A stretch of 64,000 bases of DNA from Alteromonas oceanisediminis (GCF_018474025.1 NZ_JAHCTA010000007.1:1-64000); one strand, 5' to 3'. Positions 1 through 9,345 are shown, counted from the first letter of the stretch. Made by a program: numbers and translations. The notes: a model not told the origin generated them from the sequence alone.

Positions 1-48
1 GGCTTAGCCGACAACCCGATTGCTGCCGTCATCACTGACCGCATCTAA
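1..48 (+). CDS. 3' end of an unidentified plus-strand gene
   Basis: The first 48 bases read in frame 1 as the last 15 residues of a protein (ending ...AAVITDRI) followed by TAA, and a strong terminator lies about 55 bases further on. Too little is present to name the family. The coding call rests on the open frame to the window edge and the correctly placed terminator. Confidence 0.55.
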   Translation, partial: GLADNPIAAVITDRI

Positions 49-101
49 ATTACGTTACTCCATGTTTCAACATGGTCCGCGAGTGTGCGCTCGCAACCTC
101 T

Positions 102-128
102 AAAACGGCTCCTTCGGGAGCCGTTTTT
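102..128. terminator. Bidirectional intrinsic terminator
   Basis: The arms AACGGCTCC and GGAGCCGTT form a perfect stem closed by a TTCG tetraloop. The stem is followed by five T on the plus strand and by four T on the minus strand. It can therefore end both the gene entering from the left and the minus-strand operon that stops at 150. Confidence 0.9.
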
Positions 129-149
129 CCTTTGCCCGCTCACGGTGGA

Positions 150-1124
150 TTAAGGCGTAAGTACCATCTTGCCTTTCACTTCCCTGCCCATGACTTTATG
201 CAATGCCTGTTTAGCGTCGGCTAGCGGCAGCGCCTGATCAACCACCACTTTCACTTTACCCTGCAAATACCAGCCTAGCAGCTCTTGCATATTCGCCGCG
301 AAATCTTTCGGTTGATGCTGCGTAAATGAGCCCCAAAACACACCCACCACGGCGTAACCTTTCACCAGTGATAAATTGACCGGGAACTCCGGGATCTCGC
401 CACCGGCAAAGCCTATCACCAATAGCCGACCATTCCATGCCATACTGCGGCTGCACGCATGGAAAGTATCACCTCCCACACATTCATACACCACATCGGC
501 GCCCTTGCCGTTTGTTGCCTCTTTTATCCCTGATTTCAGATCGGTTTGTGTATAATTGATTAATATATCGGCACCATTGGCTTTGGCTGTTGCCAACTTT
601 TCTGCTGTCGAGCAAACGGCAATAACGGTAGCGCCCATCTGCTTGCCTATTTGAACAGCTGCCAGCCCAGTGCCACCTGCAGCACCTGTAACGACCAACG
701 TTTCCCCTGCTTTTAACTGAGCGCGTTGCTTCAGTGCGTGATGTGCGGTGGCATGAGCAGTAACCAATGCAGCAGCCTCCTCTGATGGGATTGCATCCGG
801 CAGCGGTAGAATATGCGTTTGCGGCACTGCCACTTTTTCAGCGTACCCGCCCATCATACAAAGCGCGATGACACGCTGGCCCACTTTCCAGCCCTTAACG
901 CCTTCACCAACTTGGCTGATAGTACCGGCCACTTCATTGCCAGGAATAAATGGTCGGTCTGGTTTCATCTGATAGAGACCTTGCACTAAGAGTCCGTCAG
1001 GAAAGTTAACACCCGCAGCATCAACATCCACGACCACCTGATTTTCAGCTGCCGTAGGGTCATCAACATCGCTGTAAGCGAGTGCATCAACCGGGCCGAA
1101 TTCGTTACATACAATGGCTTTCAT
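150..1124 (-). CDS. Zinc-free NADPH:quinone oxidoreductase (MDR family)
   Basis: This 324-residue protein is a medium-chain dehydrogenase/reductase of the quinone oxidoreductase type. It has a GroES-like N-terminal half and a Rossmann half with the nucleotide-binding signature GAAGGTG at about residues 147-153. The cysteine/histidine ligands of zinc alcohol dehydrogenases are absent, so an NADPH-dependent reductase of quinones or enones is expected in the cytosol. It is the last gene of a four-gene minus-strand operon, 11 bases after the phosphotransferase gene. The neighbours (acyl-CoA dehydrogenase, APH-like kinase) suggest a role in lipid or acyl-CoA catabolism, perhaps reducing an enoyl intermediate; that role is inferred from context only. 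Confidence 0.9.
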   Translation of the reverse strand: MKAIVCNEFGPVDALAYSDVDDPTAAENQVVVDVDAAGVNFPDGLLVQGLYQMKPDRPFIPGNEVAGTISQVGEGVKGWKVGQRVIALCMMGGYAEKVAVPQTHILPLPDAIPSEEAAALVTAHATAHHALKQRAQLKAGETLVVTGAAGGTGLAAVQIGKQMGATVIAVCSTAEKLATAKANGADILINYTQTDLKSGIKEATNGKGADVVYECVGGDTFHACSRSMAWNGRLLVIGFAGGEIPEFPVNLSLVKGYAVVGVFWGSFTQHQPKDFAANMQELLGWYLQGKVKVVVDQALPLADAKQALHKVMGREVKGKMVLTP

Positions 1125-1135
1125 CTGTTCTCTCC

Positions 1136-2164
1136 CTAATCAATCAAAGTGACGGCATGCGCGGCAAGTGGTTTCATCATCGCTGCCAGTGAACTCGCTT
1201 TCGCATTGGAAGCATTCCCCTGCTGTGCGCGCTTCACGACCCCTTGCACAATAGCGGCCAGACGGAAAAAACTGAACGCAAGGTAAAAAGACCAGTTATC
1301 GATGGCGGCAATCCCGCGGCGCTCACAGTACTGATTCACGTAGTCTTCCTCACTGGGGATGCCTAGCGCTTCGCGATCCAACCCTCCTAACCCCGGTGCA
1401 TGCCCCATGTTGTGCGGTAACCGCAACTGCATACACTGGTAGGCAAGATCAGCGAAAGGATGGCCCAACGTGGAAAGCTCCCAATCCAGCACGGCCACAA
1501 CATCTGACGCGTCTTCGGCAAACATCATATTGTCTAAACGAAAATCTCCATGCACTAAAGAAACTTGCCCGTCGTCATCAGGCAGCGAGGCTTCTAACCA
1601 CGTTATCAGGCGCTCAATATCGTCGATACGTTCTGTTTCAGAGGCCCGATATTGTTTTGTCCATCGTTGCAACTGACGCTCAAAGTAATTACCCGGCTTG
1701 CCATAATCACTGAGCCCGACGGCATCGACGTCGACGCTATGAAGTGCAGCCATTACGCGATTCATCTCGTCATACATTGCCCCTCTTTGGGTGTTTGACT
1801 CAATTTCCGGTAAGGCACTTTTCCAAAATATGCGGCCTGCTTTAAATTCCATAATATAAAACATGGCGCCAAGCACCTGGGTGTCGGTACACAAATGGAT
1901 CGCCTCAGGAACGGGTACGTCTGTCTCAGACAGCGCACTGATCACGCGATATTCGCGATCAACAGCATGAGCCGATTTAAGCAGTTCACCGGGCGGTTGT
2001 CGGCGCAAAACATAGTCGGCATCGGCACTACTGATTTTAAAAGTTGGATTCGACTGCCCACCACTGAATTTCTCAGCGCTGACTATCTCACCTATTGAAA
2101 CCTGCGCATCGCGTAAGTATTTATTCAGTGCATTTATATCCAACAAGCTGTGATGTTGACTCAT
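1136..2164 (-). CDS. APH-like phosphotransferase (ACAD10/11-type kinase)
   Basis: This 342-residue aminoglycoside-phosphotransferase-fold protein has a glycine-rich loop GGQSN (35-39), the catalytic loop HGDFRLDN (205-212) and the metal-binding LDWE (226-229). In many bacteria, and in the fused animal proteins ACAD10 and ACAD11, this kinase family is paired with an acyl-CoA dehydrogenase and phosphorylates 4-hydroxyacyl-CoAs so that the hydroxyl can be eliminated. Here the dehydrogenase gene lies four bases upstream in the same operon, which supports that function over antibiotic resistance. The substrate is inferred from context. Confidence 0.88.
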   Translation of the reverse strand: MSQHHSLLDINALNKYLRDAQVSIGEIVSAEKFSGGQSNPTFKISSADADYVLRRQPPGELLKSAHAVDREYRVISALSETDVPVPEAIHLCTDTQVLGAMFYIMEFKAGRIFWKSALPEIESNTQRGAMYDEMNRVMAALHSVDVDAVGLSDYGKPGNYFERQLQRWTKQYRASETERIDDIERLITWLEASLPDDDGQVSLVHGDFRLDNMMFAEDASDVVAVLDWELSTLGHPFADLAYQCMQLRLPHNMGHAPGLGGLDREALGIPSEEDYVNQYCERRGIAAIDNWSFYLAFSFFRLAAIVQGVVKRAQQGNASNAKASSLAAMMKPLAAHAVTLID

Positions 2165-2168
2165 TCAG

Positions 2169-3392
2169 TTACCCCCGTTTTGCTGCGGTGTCGGCAATTA
2201 AGTTTCTGCCTAATTGCATCATGTGCACTTGATCAGGGCCGTCGGCCAATCTGACAGTGCGGGCATACGCGTAAGCAGCCGCTAACGTTGTATCTTGACT
2301 GGTACCCATCGCGCCGTGCATTTGAATGGCCTGATCAATCACATCACAGGCCATTTGCGGCGCAACAATCTTGATTGCTGCAATAATATCGCGGGCAACT
2401 TTATTGCCGTATTTATCCATCTTGTCTGCGGCTTTTAGCGTCAATAAGCGAGCTTGTTCAACGCGACAATGCATTTGCGCTATTGCCTCACGAACCGATT
2501 GCTGCTTACTCAATGGCTGTCCAAATGCGGTTCGTTTTTCTACCCGCACACAGGCTTCATCCAAAGCTCGCTGAGCCACACCAATTAATCGCATGCAGTG
2601 ATGTATACGACCAGGCCCTAAGCGACCTTGGGCAATTTCAAAACCTCGCCCTTCGCCTACCAGTAGATTCTCCGCAGGTACGCGAACGTTATCAAACACC
2701 ACCTCTGCATGCCCAACCGGCTCATCATAGAATCCCATTGCAGACATGGGCCGAACAATAGTGACACCCTGTGTATCGAGTGGCACGAGAACCTGACTTT
2801 GCTGCTGATGGCGAGCGGCCTGTGGGTCGGTTTTGCCCATGACAATCATTATTTTACAGTTTTCGTTCATCGCGCCGCTGGTATACCATTTCCGGCCATT
2901 AATGACGTATTCATCACCGTCGCGCACGATCCGCGTTTCGATATTGGTTGCGTCCGACGATGCAACGTCAGGCTCAGTCATCGCGAATGCTGAGCGAATG
3001 TTGCCTTCCAGCAAGGGAATCAACCAGGTTTGTTTGTGCGCCTCAGTGCCGTATTTTGCCAACACTTCCATATTGCCAGTATCCGGCGCGCTGCAATTGA
3101 ATATCTCCGCACTCCAGGGTACTCGCCCCATGATTTCACACAGCGGCGCGTACTCAAGGTTCGTTAGCCCTGCACCATAGGGTTTATACTCTTCCGGTAA
3201 AAACAAATTCCACAAACCTGCCTGCTTCGCCTTGGTTTTAAGAGTGTCCATTAAGTCCGGTGTTTTCCAACGCTGTTCGGCGTTTTCAACCGCCTCGATG
3301 TAGCGCTGTTCAATGGGATAGACATGCGTGTGCATAAAGTCTTCCAGACGCCCAATTAGGGCTGTCGTTTTGTCGCTGTAATCAAAGTTCAT
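2169..3392 (-). CDS. Acyl-CoA dehydrogenase family protein (ACAD10/11-like)
   Basis: This 407-residue flavoprotein has the full acyl-CoA dehydrogenase layout: helical N-terminal domain, middle beta domain with the [13 protein letters not shown] flavin segment, and C-terminal helical domain with [11 protein letters not shown]. Near the C-terminus it has [10 protein letters not shown] where short- and medium-chain enzymes have a YEGT(S/N)QI-like motif; this is the ACAD10/11-type ending. It should oxidise or process an acyl-CoA in the cytosol, passing electrons to ETF. It lies 17 bases after the histidine phosphatase gene and 4 bases before the kinase gene, so co-transcription is very likely. 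Confidence 0.92.
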   Translation of the reverse strand: MNFDYSDKTTALIGRLEDFMHTHVYPIEQRYIEAVENAEQRWKTPDLMDTLKTKAKQAGLWNLFLPEEYKPYGAGLTNLEYAPLCEIMGRVPWSAEIFNCSAPDTGNMEVLAKYGTEAHKQTWLIPLLEGNIRSAFAMTEPDVASSDATNIETRIVRDGDEYVINGRKWYTSGAMNENCKIMIVMGKTDPQAARHQQQSQVLVPLDTQGVTIVRPMSAMGFYDEPVGHAEVVFDNVRVPAENLLVGEGRGFEIAQGRLGPGRIHHCMRLIGVAQRALDEACVRVEKRTAFGQPLSKQQSVREAIAQMHCRVEQARLLTLKAADKMDKYGNKVARDIIAAIKIVAPQMACDVIDQAIQMHGAMGTSQDTTLAAAYAYARTVRLADGPDQVHMMQLGRNLIADTAAKRG

Positions 3393-3409
3393 GAGATTTC
3401 CTTTACAGT

Positions 3410-4114
3410 CTAGCTGTAACTAATAGCATGGCGCATCGCTTTATTATCTAAGTGTGGCAATGCGTTGAACTGATGCAAGTGACGGCCACTCGCATTGGCA
3501 AAAATGTGTGTAAGGCTGGTGTTGCGGATCTGCAGATTCAAATTGATCATCGACGCGGCGTCCGCACCCAGTATATGGCTGATTGACATGGCGATCGCTC
3601 CGCCTGATGTCGCCATCACAATGCGCTTATGACCGCTGGCAACCGCTTGATCGAGCACTTCCACCACACGCGATTGAAATGCTTGCCAGGTTTCTGGCAG
3701 TTGATGTTCAGACAATTCTCCGGCAGACCAGGCGCGCATCGATTTTCGCAATAGTCGATAAAATGCGGCAGGCTCTGCTCCTGATGCCGGTTTGTCATCA
3801 GGGTGAATGGTTAGGTAAGCATCGGCCACAGCTTGGAAGTCAAATTCATTTAAGCCCGAATGTACCGCAACATCGTTAACACCATCAGCAACCAATTTGC
3901 CCTCTGGCGAAGTCGATAAGCCCAACAAAATGCCATGTGCGGTTTCTTCATGACGCACCATATCGCCGCGCCACAACGCGTCAAAAGTGAACTCATTATC
4001 AGCCCAAAACTGCCCTAAACAATGCGCTTGTTGCGCGCCCAGCTCACTGAGTTTGTCATAGTTAGTTTTGCCGAAGGAGGCTTGGCCATGTCGAACCAGA
4101 ATAATCTCGGTCAT
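3410..4114 (-). CDS. Histidine phosphatase family protein
   Basis: This 234-residue protein opens with [13 protein letters not shown]; the RHG motif (residues 8-10) holds the catalytic histidine of the phosphoglycerate-mutase/SixA superfamily. A second conserved stretch, MATSGGAIA, gives the distal part of the fold. It is the first gene of the operon with the acyl-CoA dehydrogenase, kinase and oxidoreductase. The substrate cannot be read from sequence. The upstream gap to hemN has an inverted repeat (ATCACT...AGTGAT, about 4136-4160) that might bind a regulator of the operon. Confidence 0.88.
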   Translation of the reverse strand: MTEIILVRHGQASFGKTNYDKLSELGAQQAHCLGQFWADNEFTFDALWRGDMVRHEETAHGILLGLSTSPEGKLVADGVNDVAVHSGLNEFDFQAVADAYLTIHPDDKPASGAEPAAFYRLLRKSMRAWSAGELSEHQLPETWQAFQSRVVEVLDQAVASGHKRIVMATSGGAIAMSISHILGADAASMINLNLQIRNTSLTHIFANASGRHLHQFNALPHLDNKAMRHAISYS

Positions 4115-4234
4115 AAATTCACTCTCACATTGTTATCACTAAATGTTAAAAATAAGTGATCGTAAAAGGTAATTGTTTATTCTGATAGGTAGGTATTGGC
4201 AATGGCAATAGTTGCCCGGCTGGATGCGCAAAGT

Positions 4235-4283
4235 TTGCACGAGATCAATATTCTGTCATACCGATTGCACTACACTGCACTCA
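4235..4283 (+). promoter_or_regulatory. FNR/Anr-type box and promoter of hemN
   Basis: TTGCA-CGAG-ATCAA at 4235-4248 matches 8 of 10 defined positions of the FNR/Anr box TTGAT-N4-ATCAA. A -10-like TACACT lies at 4271-4276. If transcription starts at 4283, the box is centred at -41.5, the usual spacing for class II FNR activation. The start codon follows 25 bases later. The site is predicted from pattern and spacing only. Confidence 0.55.
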
Positions 4284-4307
4284 TTCAAACATCCTTGGTC
4301 AAGCGCT

Positions 4308-5672
4308 ATGACGAACCTTTTCAACACCGACATTATCGCAAAATACAATACCAGTGGGCCGCGCTACACGTCCTATCCTACGGCTTTGGAGTTCACTGAC
4401 CAGCTACCTGATCGCCCCCTGCACCATGCAGCACTGACCAGTGCAGGTGAAGGCTTATCTCTGTATGTCCACATCCCGTTTTGCCATAGCCTTTGCTATT
4501 ACTGCGGTTGCCACAAAATCGTGACGCGCCAGCACGATAAAGCTGATCGGTACATCGATTACCTGGCGCAAGAAATGGCGCTAAATCATACGTCTTTTCG
4601 CTCGCAACCCGTCAGGCAATGTCATTTAGGCGGCGGCACACCCAGCTTTTTGAGTCCCGAGCAAATGACCCGATTGATGAATCACCTTCGACATTACTAT
4701 GTATTTGCCGAAGATTGTGAAATCAGTATTGAGCTGGATCCCAGGCAATTAGATACTGCCTATGTCGATATGCTCTGGGGCCTGGGATTTAATCGACTGA
4801 GCATCGGGGTTCAGGATGTTAACGACGTCGTGCAGTCGGCTATCAATCGTGTGCAGGCGACAGAAGATATCGCGGCGTTGGTTACGCACGCCAAACACAT
4901 CGGCTTCAGTTCAGTGAATCTGGATTTGATTTATGGTTTACCTCACCAAACTACCGACACGTTTGCGAAAACATTGCGTGTTGTTGGCGACATCGATCCG
5001 GAGCGGATTTCGCTATTTAGTTACGCACACATGCCGACGCGATTTGCCGCTCAACGTAAAATTAAAGAGGCGTGGCTGCCAAGCCCTGAGGCCAAGTTTA
5101 GATTAATGCTGCAAGCTATCGAGACGCTCTCAGAGCAAGGCTATGATCTGATTGGCATGGATCACTTCGCCAAGCCACACGATGAGCTGGCAATTGCTCA
5201 GCGTAGCGGTACTTTACATCGCAATTTTCAGGGTTACACAACGCGCGCCAACCTTAACATGCTGGGGATTGGCATATCGTCAATAAGCTTTGTCGGTGAT
5301 TGGTATATGCAAAATGCAAAAACGCTGAACGAATATTATGCAGCGCTTGACCAGCGAACGTTACCGACCCAGCGCGGCGTTGTTATTCAGTTTGATGACG
5401 CCGTTCGCCGTAGCGTGATCATGTCACTGATGTGCAACTTAAGTGTGGATAAAATAGCGATAGAGCGAGATTTTGAAATCCAATTCGATGATTATTTCAA
5501 AGCGGAAATGGATAGTTTGTACCGATTTGAATGCGATGGATTATTGCGTATCACCGCCTCCAGTATTGACGTTAAACCTCATGCGCGGCTATTGATCAGA
5601 AATATTGCGATGACCTTTGACGCATACCTCGGCCTCGCCAAGAATCATCAACGATTCTCACGTGTCATTTAA
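4308..5672 (+). CDS. hemN: Oxygen-independent coproporphyrinogen III oxidase
   Basis: This radical-SAM enzyme converts coproporphyrinogen III to protoporphyrinogen IX without oxygen in haem synthesis. From the ATG at 4308 the protein has 454 residues, close to the 457 of E. coli HemN. The cluster cysteines appear as CxxxCxxCxC (C59, C63, C66, C68), followed by a GGGTPS motif, the HemN-specific SGPRYTSYPTA start and a complete C-terminal domain. The open frame extends to 4212, but the extra 32 codons do not resemble the family and overlap the predicted FNR-type promoter, so the inner ATG was chosen. The Shine-Dalgarno sequence is weak. Oxygen-responsive control by an FNR/Anr protein is likely. 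Confidence 0.94.
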   Translation: MTNLFNTDIIAKYNTSGPRYTSYPTALEFTDQLPDRPLHHAALTSAGEGLSLYVHIPFCHSLCYYCGCHKIVTRQHDKADRYIDYLAQEMALNHTSFRSQPVRQCHLGGGTPSFLSPEQMTRLMNHLRHYYVFAEDCEISIELDPRQLDTAYVDMLWGLGFNRLSIGVQDVNDVVQSAINRVQATEDIAALVTHAKHIGFSSVNLDLIYGLPHQTTDTFAKTLRVVGDIDPERISLFSYAHMPTRFAAQRKIKEAWLPSPEAKFRLMLQAIETLSEQGYDLIGMDHFAKPHDELAIAQRSGTLHRNFQGYTTRANLNMLGIGISSISFVGDWYMQNAKTLNEYYAALDQRTLPTQRGVVIQFDDAVRRSVIMSLMCNLSVDKIAIERDFEIQFDDYFKAEMDSLYRFECDGLLRITASSIDVKPHARLLIRNIAMTFDAYLGLAKNHQRFSRVI

Positions 5673-5810
5673 CCTTGCTGATCATTGCTGACGACCGCGG
5701 TATGTAACAAAGCCCCTGAAACTGTTACGGCATGTTTCGGTGTACTGCGCGGTGCGCTGTTTTTGTTCTACAGTAGCGCACAGATTAAAATACTAAAACT
5801 GTTCATCACA

Positions 5811-6641
5811 ATGACTATCTCAGCATCCGCACTAAAAAGCGTACCATCCCACTCGACCGCTAACGCAGCCTCGCTCTCAGTGCGCGTGTGGTTTTCGATT
5901 CTACTTGTGGCCCAACTGTTATTTGTGGCGTATCTGGTGCTTGGGTATGGGTATGCAACAGTCACTGGTGTACCCGCCAACTGGAACACGTTCAATGACG
6001 GTAGCTTCGATGCTGCCGACCCGATAGGCAATGTTGCTTACGGCCTTCATGTTTTGCTTGCTGTGGTCATGTTATTGGGCGGTCCGATGCAATTGATACC
6101 GGCAATTTGAAACCGGTATCGCCGATTTCACAGGATCAACGGTCGCGTGTTTTTGACACTCGCGTGCACTATCTCAATCGCTGGCATTTACTTAATGATA
6201 TCGCGCGGCACGGTAGGCAGTTGGCCAATGCATGTCATGACAGGTTTCAGTGGCGTGGTTGTGTTGGTCAGTAGTTTTTTTGCACTTCGAGCTGCACTGC
6301 AAAAGCGATTCGTGGAGCATCGCGTTTGGGCAATTCGTTTATATCTGGCTGCCAATGGCGTGTTATTTTTCCGCATCATGCTATTTGGCTGGTTAATGGT
6401 ATTTGGGCAGCTAGGGATTGATTTTGCAACCTTTACCGGCCCGGCAATCATGTTTGTCAGCGTGGCTTCTTATCTGTTGCCGTTAGCCGTTTTCGAGTTT
6501 TACCAATATTCGCAGCGATCGGGTTCCACGCTGATAAACGGCTTATTTACGGGATTGATGTGCGTAGTGTCACTGTGTTTTCTGATCGGCACTGCGGGTG
6601 TTGTGATGGGAAATTGGTATCCTACATTATTCCCTGCTTAA
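5811..6641 (+). pseudogene. DUF2306 membrane protein gene interrupted by in-frame UGA
   Basis: Two open stretches (5811-6107 and 6111-6641) lie in one reading frame, separated only by TGA at 6108-6110. Read through, the junction gives PAI-stop-NRYRRFHRINGRVF; DUF2306 proteins carry an Arg-rich segment at this spot, so a CGA-to-TGA transition restores a normal protein of about 276 residues. Several hydrophobic segments are visible on both sides, including the family's HRVWAIRLYLAANGVLFFR region. The function of DUF2306 proteins is not established. Either a recent nonsense mutation or a base-call error explains the stop; the rest of the frame is undamaged. Confidence 0.8.
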
Positions 6642-6742
6642 TATTGCCTGCTTAGTTCTGAGCCAATGAAAGGTAAACAGGCCGTTTGAATGGGGTATAC
6701 TAGGGCGTATTGATGTATGAATCTCCTTAAAGGCCATGTTTT

Positions 6743-7216
6743 ATGTTGTTGAATGATGTTTTCCGCCGCGTACGCTTTGCGTTAAGCCTTGATAATACGG
6801 CGACGATCAACGTGTTTAAGCAGGTTGATTATGCGCTCGAGGAAGACTATCTGACAGCCATGATGAAACGCGAAGACGAGGAAGGCTTTCTCCCCTGTCG
6901 GGACAAAATCCTCTGTTTTTTTCTAGACGGTTTAATTGTTAAACACCGTGGTAAGCAAAATGGGCAATTACCACCGCCCCTGCCAGCCGGCGAGCGCCTT
7001 TCCAACAACGACATATTACGTAAATTGAAAATTGCGATGAACTTCCAGCAGGAGGATATGCTGGAAGTACTGGCCTTGGCTGACTTTTCTATAGGCAAAA
7101 GCGAACTTTCTGCGCTGTTTAGAAAACCTGATCACCGCAGCTACCGCGTTTGTGGTGACCAGCTGCTACGTAATTTTCTGCAAGGTATGGTGAAAAAGTA
7201 TCGTCCGAATAGTTAA
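6743..7216 (+). CDS. DUF1456 family protein (YehS-like)
   Basis: This 157-residue protein is two tandem DUF1456 units: residues about 1-70 and 85-155 both have the pattern N-x2-R-K/R-x-R/K-x-A followed by a CRDxxLxxFLxGL-type end (CRDKILCFFLDG and CGDQLLRNFLQG). E. coli YehS is the best-known relative; its biochemical role is unknown. It stands alone on the plus strand, about 100 bases after the broken DUF2306 gene. No signal peptide or membrane segment is visible, so it should be cytosolic. Confidence 0.9.
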   Translation: MLLNDVFRRVRFALSLDNTATINVFKQVDYALEEDYLTAMMKREDEEGFLPCRDKILCFFLDGLIVKHRGKQNGQLPPPLPAGERLSNNDILRKLKIAMNFQQEDMLEVLALADFSIGKSELSALFRKPDHRSYRVCGDQLLRNFLQGMVKKYRPNS

Positions 7217-7552
7217 TTCCTGCTGCTCATGACTGAAGCCATCACGGCCATCGATAGTTAATGTCGTCTTCTTCTGTTTCTTAGCTCTTATCGTTGTGGG
7301 CCTGAAAGTACCTATTTCAGACACTCCGACAAAACAACATGATCAAAATCCAGCTTGCTCCCATCGTCAGAAAACCGACCCCATCGTGCGTTTTTGTCTG
7401 CAAGGACGTTTGCGGAATTGTTTGGCATCCATCGTTTTCTTTGACTTTCAGGAAGTTGGTGATCGTAGCACTATGGAAGAAAACGAGCACAGGTTCGGTA
7501 GAAAAACGCGCAATTTTTGCAGGATTAAATTGTTAGCTGCAAGGTGTAACAT
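7217..7552. other. Intergenic stretch with no recognisable gene
   Basis: These 336 bases lie between the DUF1456 gene and the candidate zinc-ribbon ORF. Short ORFs exist here (from 7296 and 7339) but they overlap each other in different frames, have no convincing ribosome-binding site and resemble no family I know. No terminator or repeat stands out. Confidence 0.5.
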
Positions 7553-7876
7553 TTGATCTGTTCAGTCTGTCATACGAATGGAATATATTGGTTTTTAAGA
7601 TTCAAAATTGCGTTTGGACAAGACGTAGAATGTGATCACTGCGGACAAAGACTCTTTGGCGGCTTCGCCATTTTCCTAAAAGGCCTTTTTTGTTTGCTTA
7701 TTTTTTCGGTGCACTTGTGTGGCAGTTTGATAAAACGATCAACACCCTTTAGTTTTATTGAGTCGTTCCACAGGGTGTGTTTACAGTTTCACCGGACAGA
7801 AACGTTAAGGGGCTGCGTATTCGCTTTTGAAACTGAATGCGTCAGGCGTTTCACCATTCTCCCGCAGGCACTGTAA
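7553..7876 (+). CDS. Possible small zinc-ribbon membrane protein
   Basis: A 107-codon ORF begins with TTG six bases after a good Shine-Dalgarno sequence (AAGGTG, 7541-7546). The product starts with CSVC, has CDHC about 25 residues later and then a strongly hydrophobic stretch (about residues 39-60), the layout of small zinc-ribbon inner-membrane proteins. Its last 72 bases overlap, on the opposite strand, the end of the DUF3291 gene, which is unusual. The C-terminal third looks uninformative and the gene may be degenerate. I treat it as a candidate. Confidence 0.35.
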   Translation: MICSVCHTNGIYWFLRFKIAFGQDVECDHCGQRLFGGFAIFLKGLFCLLIFSVHLCGSLIKRSTPFSFIESFHRVCLQFHRTETLRGCVFAFETECVRRFTILPQAL

Positions 7877-8242
7877 TTTCGCCATCGCTTCCTCAATAGT
7901 AGGAATATGACCTTCCGGGATAAACCACAACACATAAGACGCTTCTCCCAGCGGAATAAACCATTCCTTCTTTCGTTTTAGAAAGTCGATATGATGGGTT
8001 TTGTACATAAAGTGTTTAAGTGATTCAACATCTTTCCAGACCGACATGTTTACGATGATATCTGGATTGTTTTCCACGGCTATACTGGTTGCATCACCAC
8101 TGTCGTCTTGCAGTCGCCAAACAAACCCCGAACTGTTTTCAGCGATGCTATTGATGGGGTCTAGATTGTTGACGAAATCTGCCATGTTTGGCGATGCTAG
8201 ATCGAACCTGACTTTGCCAATATTGAGTTGTGCGAGGTGCAT
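7805..8242 (-). CDS. DUF3291 domain-containing protein
   Basis: The product of 145 residues begins MHLAQLNIGKV and fits the DUF3291 family (dimeric ferredoxin-like/antibiotic-monooxygenase fold), with the family's NMSVWKDVESLKHF and GEASYVLWFIP segments. An open frame extends 11 codons further upstream, but AAGGAG lies five bases before the ATG at 8242, which fixes the start. Its function is unknown. It is 30 bases after modC on the same strand and could be the last gene of the moa-mod transcript, though nothing ties it to molybdenum. Confidence 0.85.
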   Translation of the reverse strand: MHLAQLNIGKVRFDLASPNMADFVNNLDPINSIAENSSGFVWRLQDDSGDATSIAVENNPDIIVNMSVWKDVESLKHFMYKTHHIDFLKRKKEWFIPLGEASYVLWFIPEGHIPTIEEAMAKLQCLRENGETPDAFSFKSEYAAP

Positions 8243-8271
8243 GTAGTCTCCTTTTGTATGGAAAAAACGCA

Positions 8272-9345
8272 TCAATGCGCTTTAAAACTTGCAATCATTG
8301 GCCGCCCTGCCTGTATATTAAGCTGTTCAACCGCCTGCGAGGTGATCAAAGCGGTAATCTGGATATCTGTTTCCTGATCATCTAGCGACAATAGTTGTAA
8401 GCTCACTAGCATGGTTGCCTGCGAAATTTTCTGCACGGTGAGAACCCGAGTAGGCAAATGATTTTGTAACGACGTATTCTGCGGCTTATGCAGGCTTAAA
8501 ATTACCTGATTGGCATCGATTTTTAACCGATTACTCACAGATTGGGCAGCTACCATATACAGCGTATGACCCGCCACGACATATTGGTTTATGTGATTTG
8601 TACGAGGCTGGATCGCCGCCACGGGAATAATGCTAAATAAAGGCTCACTCTGTGGTTCACCATCAGCGTTGTGCTGCATGAGCAGTGTGTGGCGAAGCGT
8701 TGCTGCATCCCCTTGCTGAACAACCTCTCCCTGCTGCAAAGCGATGAGCCAATCACAACACAGCGCGAGTTCACTGAGTGCATGGCTCACCATAATAATC
8801 AGCACGCCACCCTGTGCAGCGTGGCAAAGGCAGTTTAGCACGCGTTGTTTTAATGCATTATCCAGTGCTGAAACGGGTTCATCTAACAGCAATACATCAG
8901 GGCGATTGAATAACGCTCGCGCAATTGCCACACGTTGTTGTTCGCCGCCAGAGAGGGTTTGCACAGGTTCATTTAACAGATGCTCAATAGCCAATTCGCT
9001 CAGCACGTCAGCATCGCACAAGCTTTGCATATACTGTGATTGAGGGCGCGTATTGGCATAACGCTTAGCCAGTGCAAGGTTTTCTGCCACGCTTAAATGC
9101 GGCAGCAGCACAGCATCCTGAAATACTATACCGACTCTTGGCTTAGCGTCGCATTGCATTATACGCGATGGCCATGCAACGGCCACATGCGCATTGGTTT
9201 CAAGCCCTGCCAAGCAGCGCAGGAAGGTGCTCTTGCCCACGCCGGAGGGGCCGTAAATACCGATGGCAGAAACGTCATCGGGCACCGTGCATCGCAGTGA
9301 AAGCCATGGGCGCTTGGGTTCTTCAAGGCAAACAACTAATTCCAT
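8272..9345 (-). CDS. modC: Molybdate ABC transporter ATP-binding protein ModC
   Basis: This 357-residue ATPase drives molybdate import. It shows Walker A GPSGVGKS (32-39), the signature LSGGEQQR (131-138), Walker B VLLLDEP (151-157) and a C-terminal domain of about 110 residues that fits the MOP/TOBE oxyanion-binding extension found on ModC. The gene overlaps modB by 10 bases. It works on the inner face of the membrane with ModB, fed by periplasmic ModA. Confidence 0.95.
   Translation of the reverse strand: MELVVCLEEPKRPWLSLRCTVPDDVSAIGIYGPSGVGKSTFLRCLAGLETNAHVAVAWPSRIMQCDAKPRVGIVFQDAVLLPHLSVAENLALAKRYANTRPQSQYMQSLCDADVLSELAIEHLLNEPVQTLSGGEQQRVAIARALFNRPDVLLLDEPVSALDNALKQRVLNCLCHAAQGGVLIIMVSHALSELALCCDWLIALQQGEVVQQGDAATLRHTLLMQHNADGEPQSEPLFSIIPVAAIQPRTNHINQYVVAGHTLYMVAAQSVSNRLKIDANQVILSLHKPQNTSLQNHLPTRVLTVQKISQATMLVSLQLLSLDDQETDIQITALITSQAVEQLNIQAGRPMIASFKAH

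Noticed and set aside
4136-4160. Inverted repeat ATCACT...AGTGAT before the histidine phosphatase gene
   Set aside because: The arms are six bases with a long AT-rich centre; chance is too likely to report it as an operator, though it lies in the right gap.
4196-4399. ORF of 67 codons upstream of hemN
   Set aside because: It overlaps the hemN start in another frame, covers the predicted promoter and has no family resemblance.
6108-6110. In-frame UGA as a selenocysteine codon
   Set aside because: DUF2306 is not a redox or selenoprotein family, the position normally holds a basic residue and no SECIS-like hairpin was seen after it.
7296-7556. Short ORFs at 7296 and 7339
   Set aside because: They overlap each other, lack ribosome sites and resemble nothing known.
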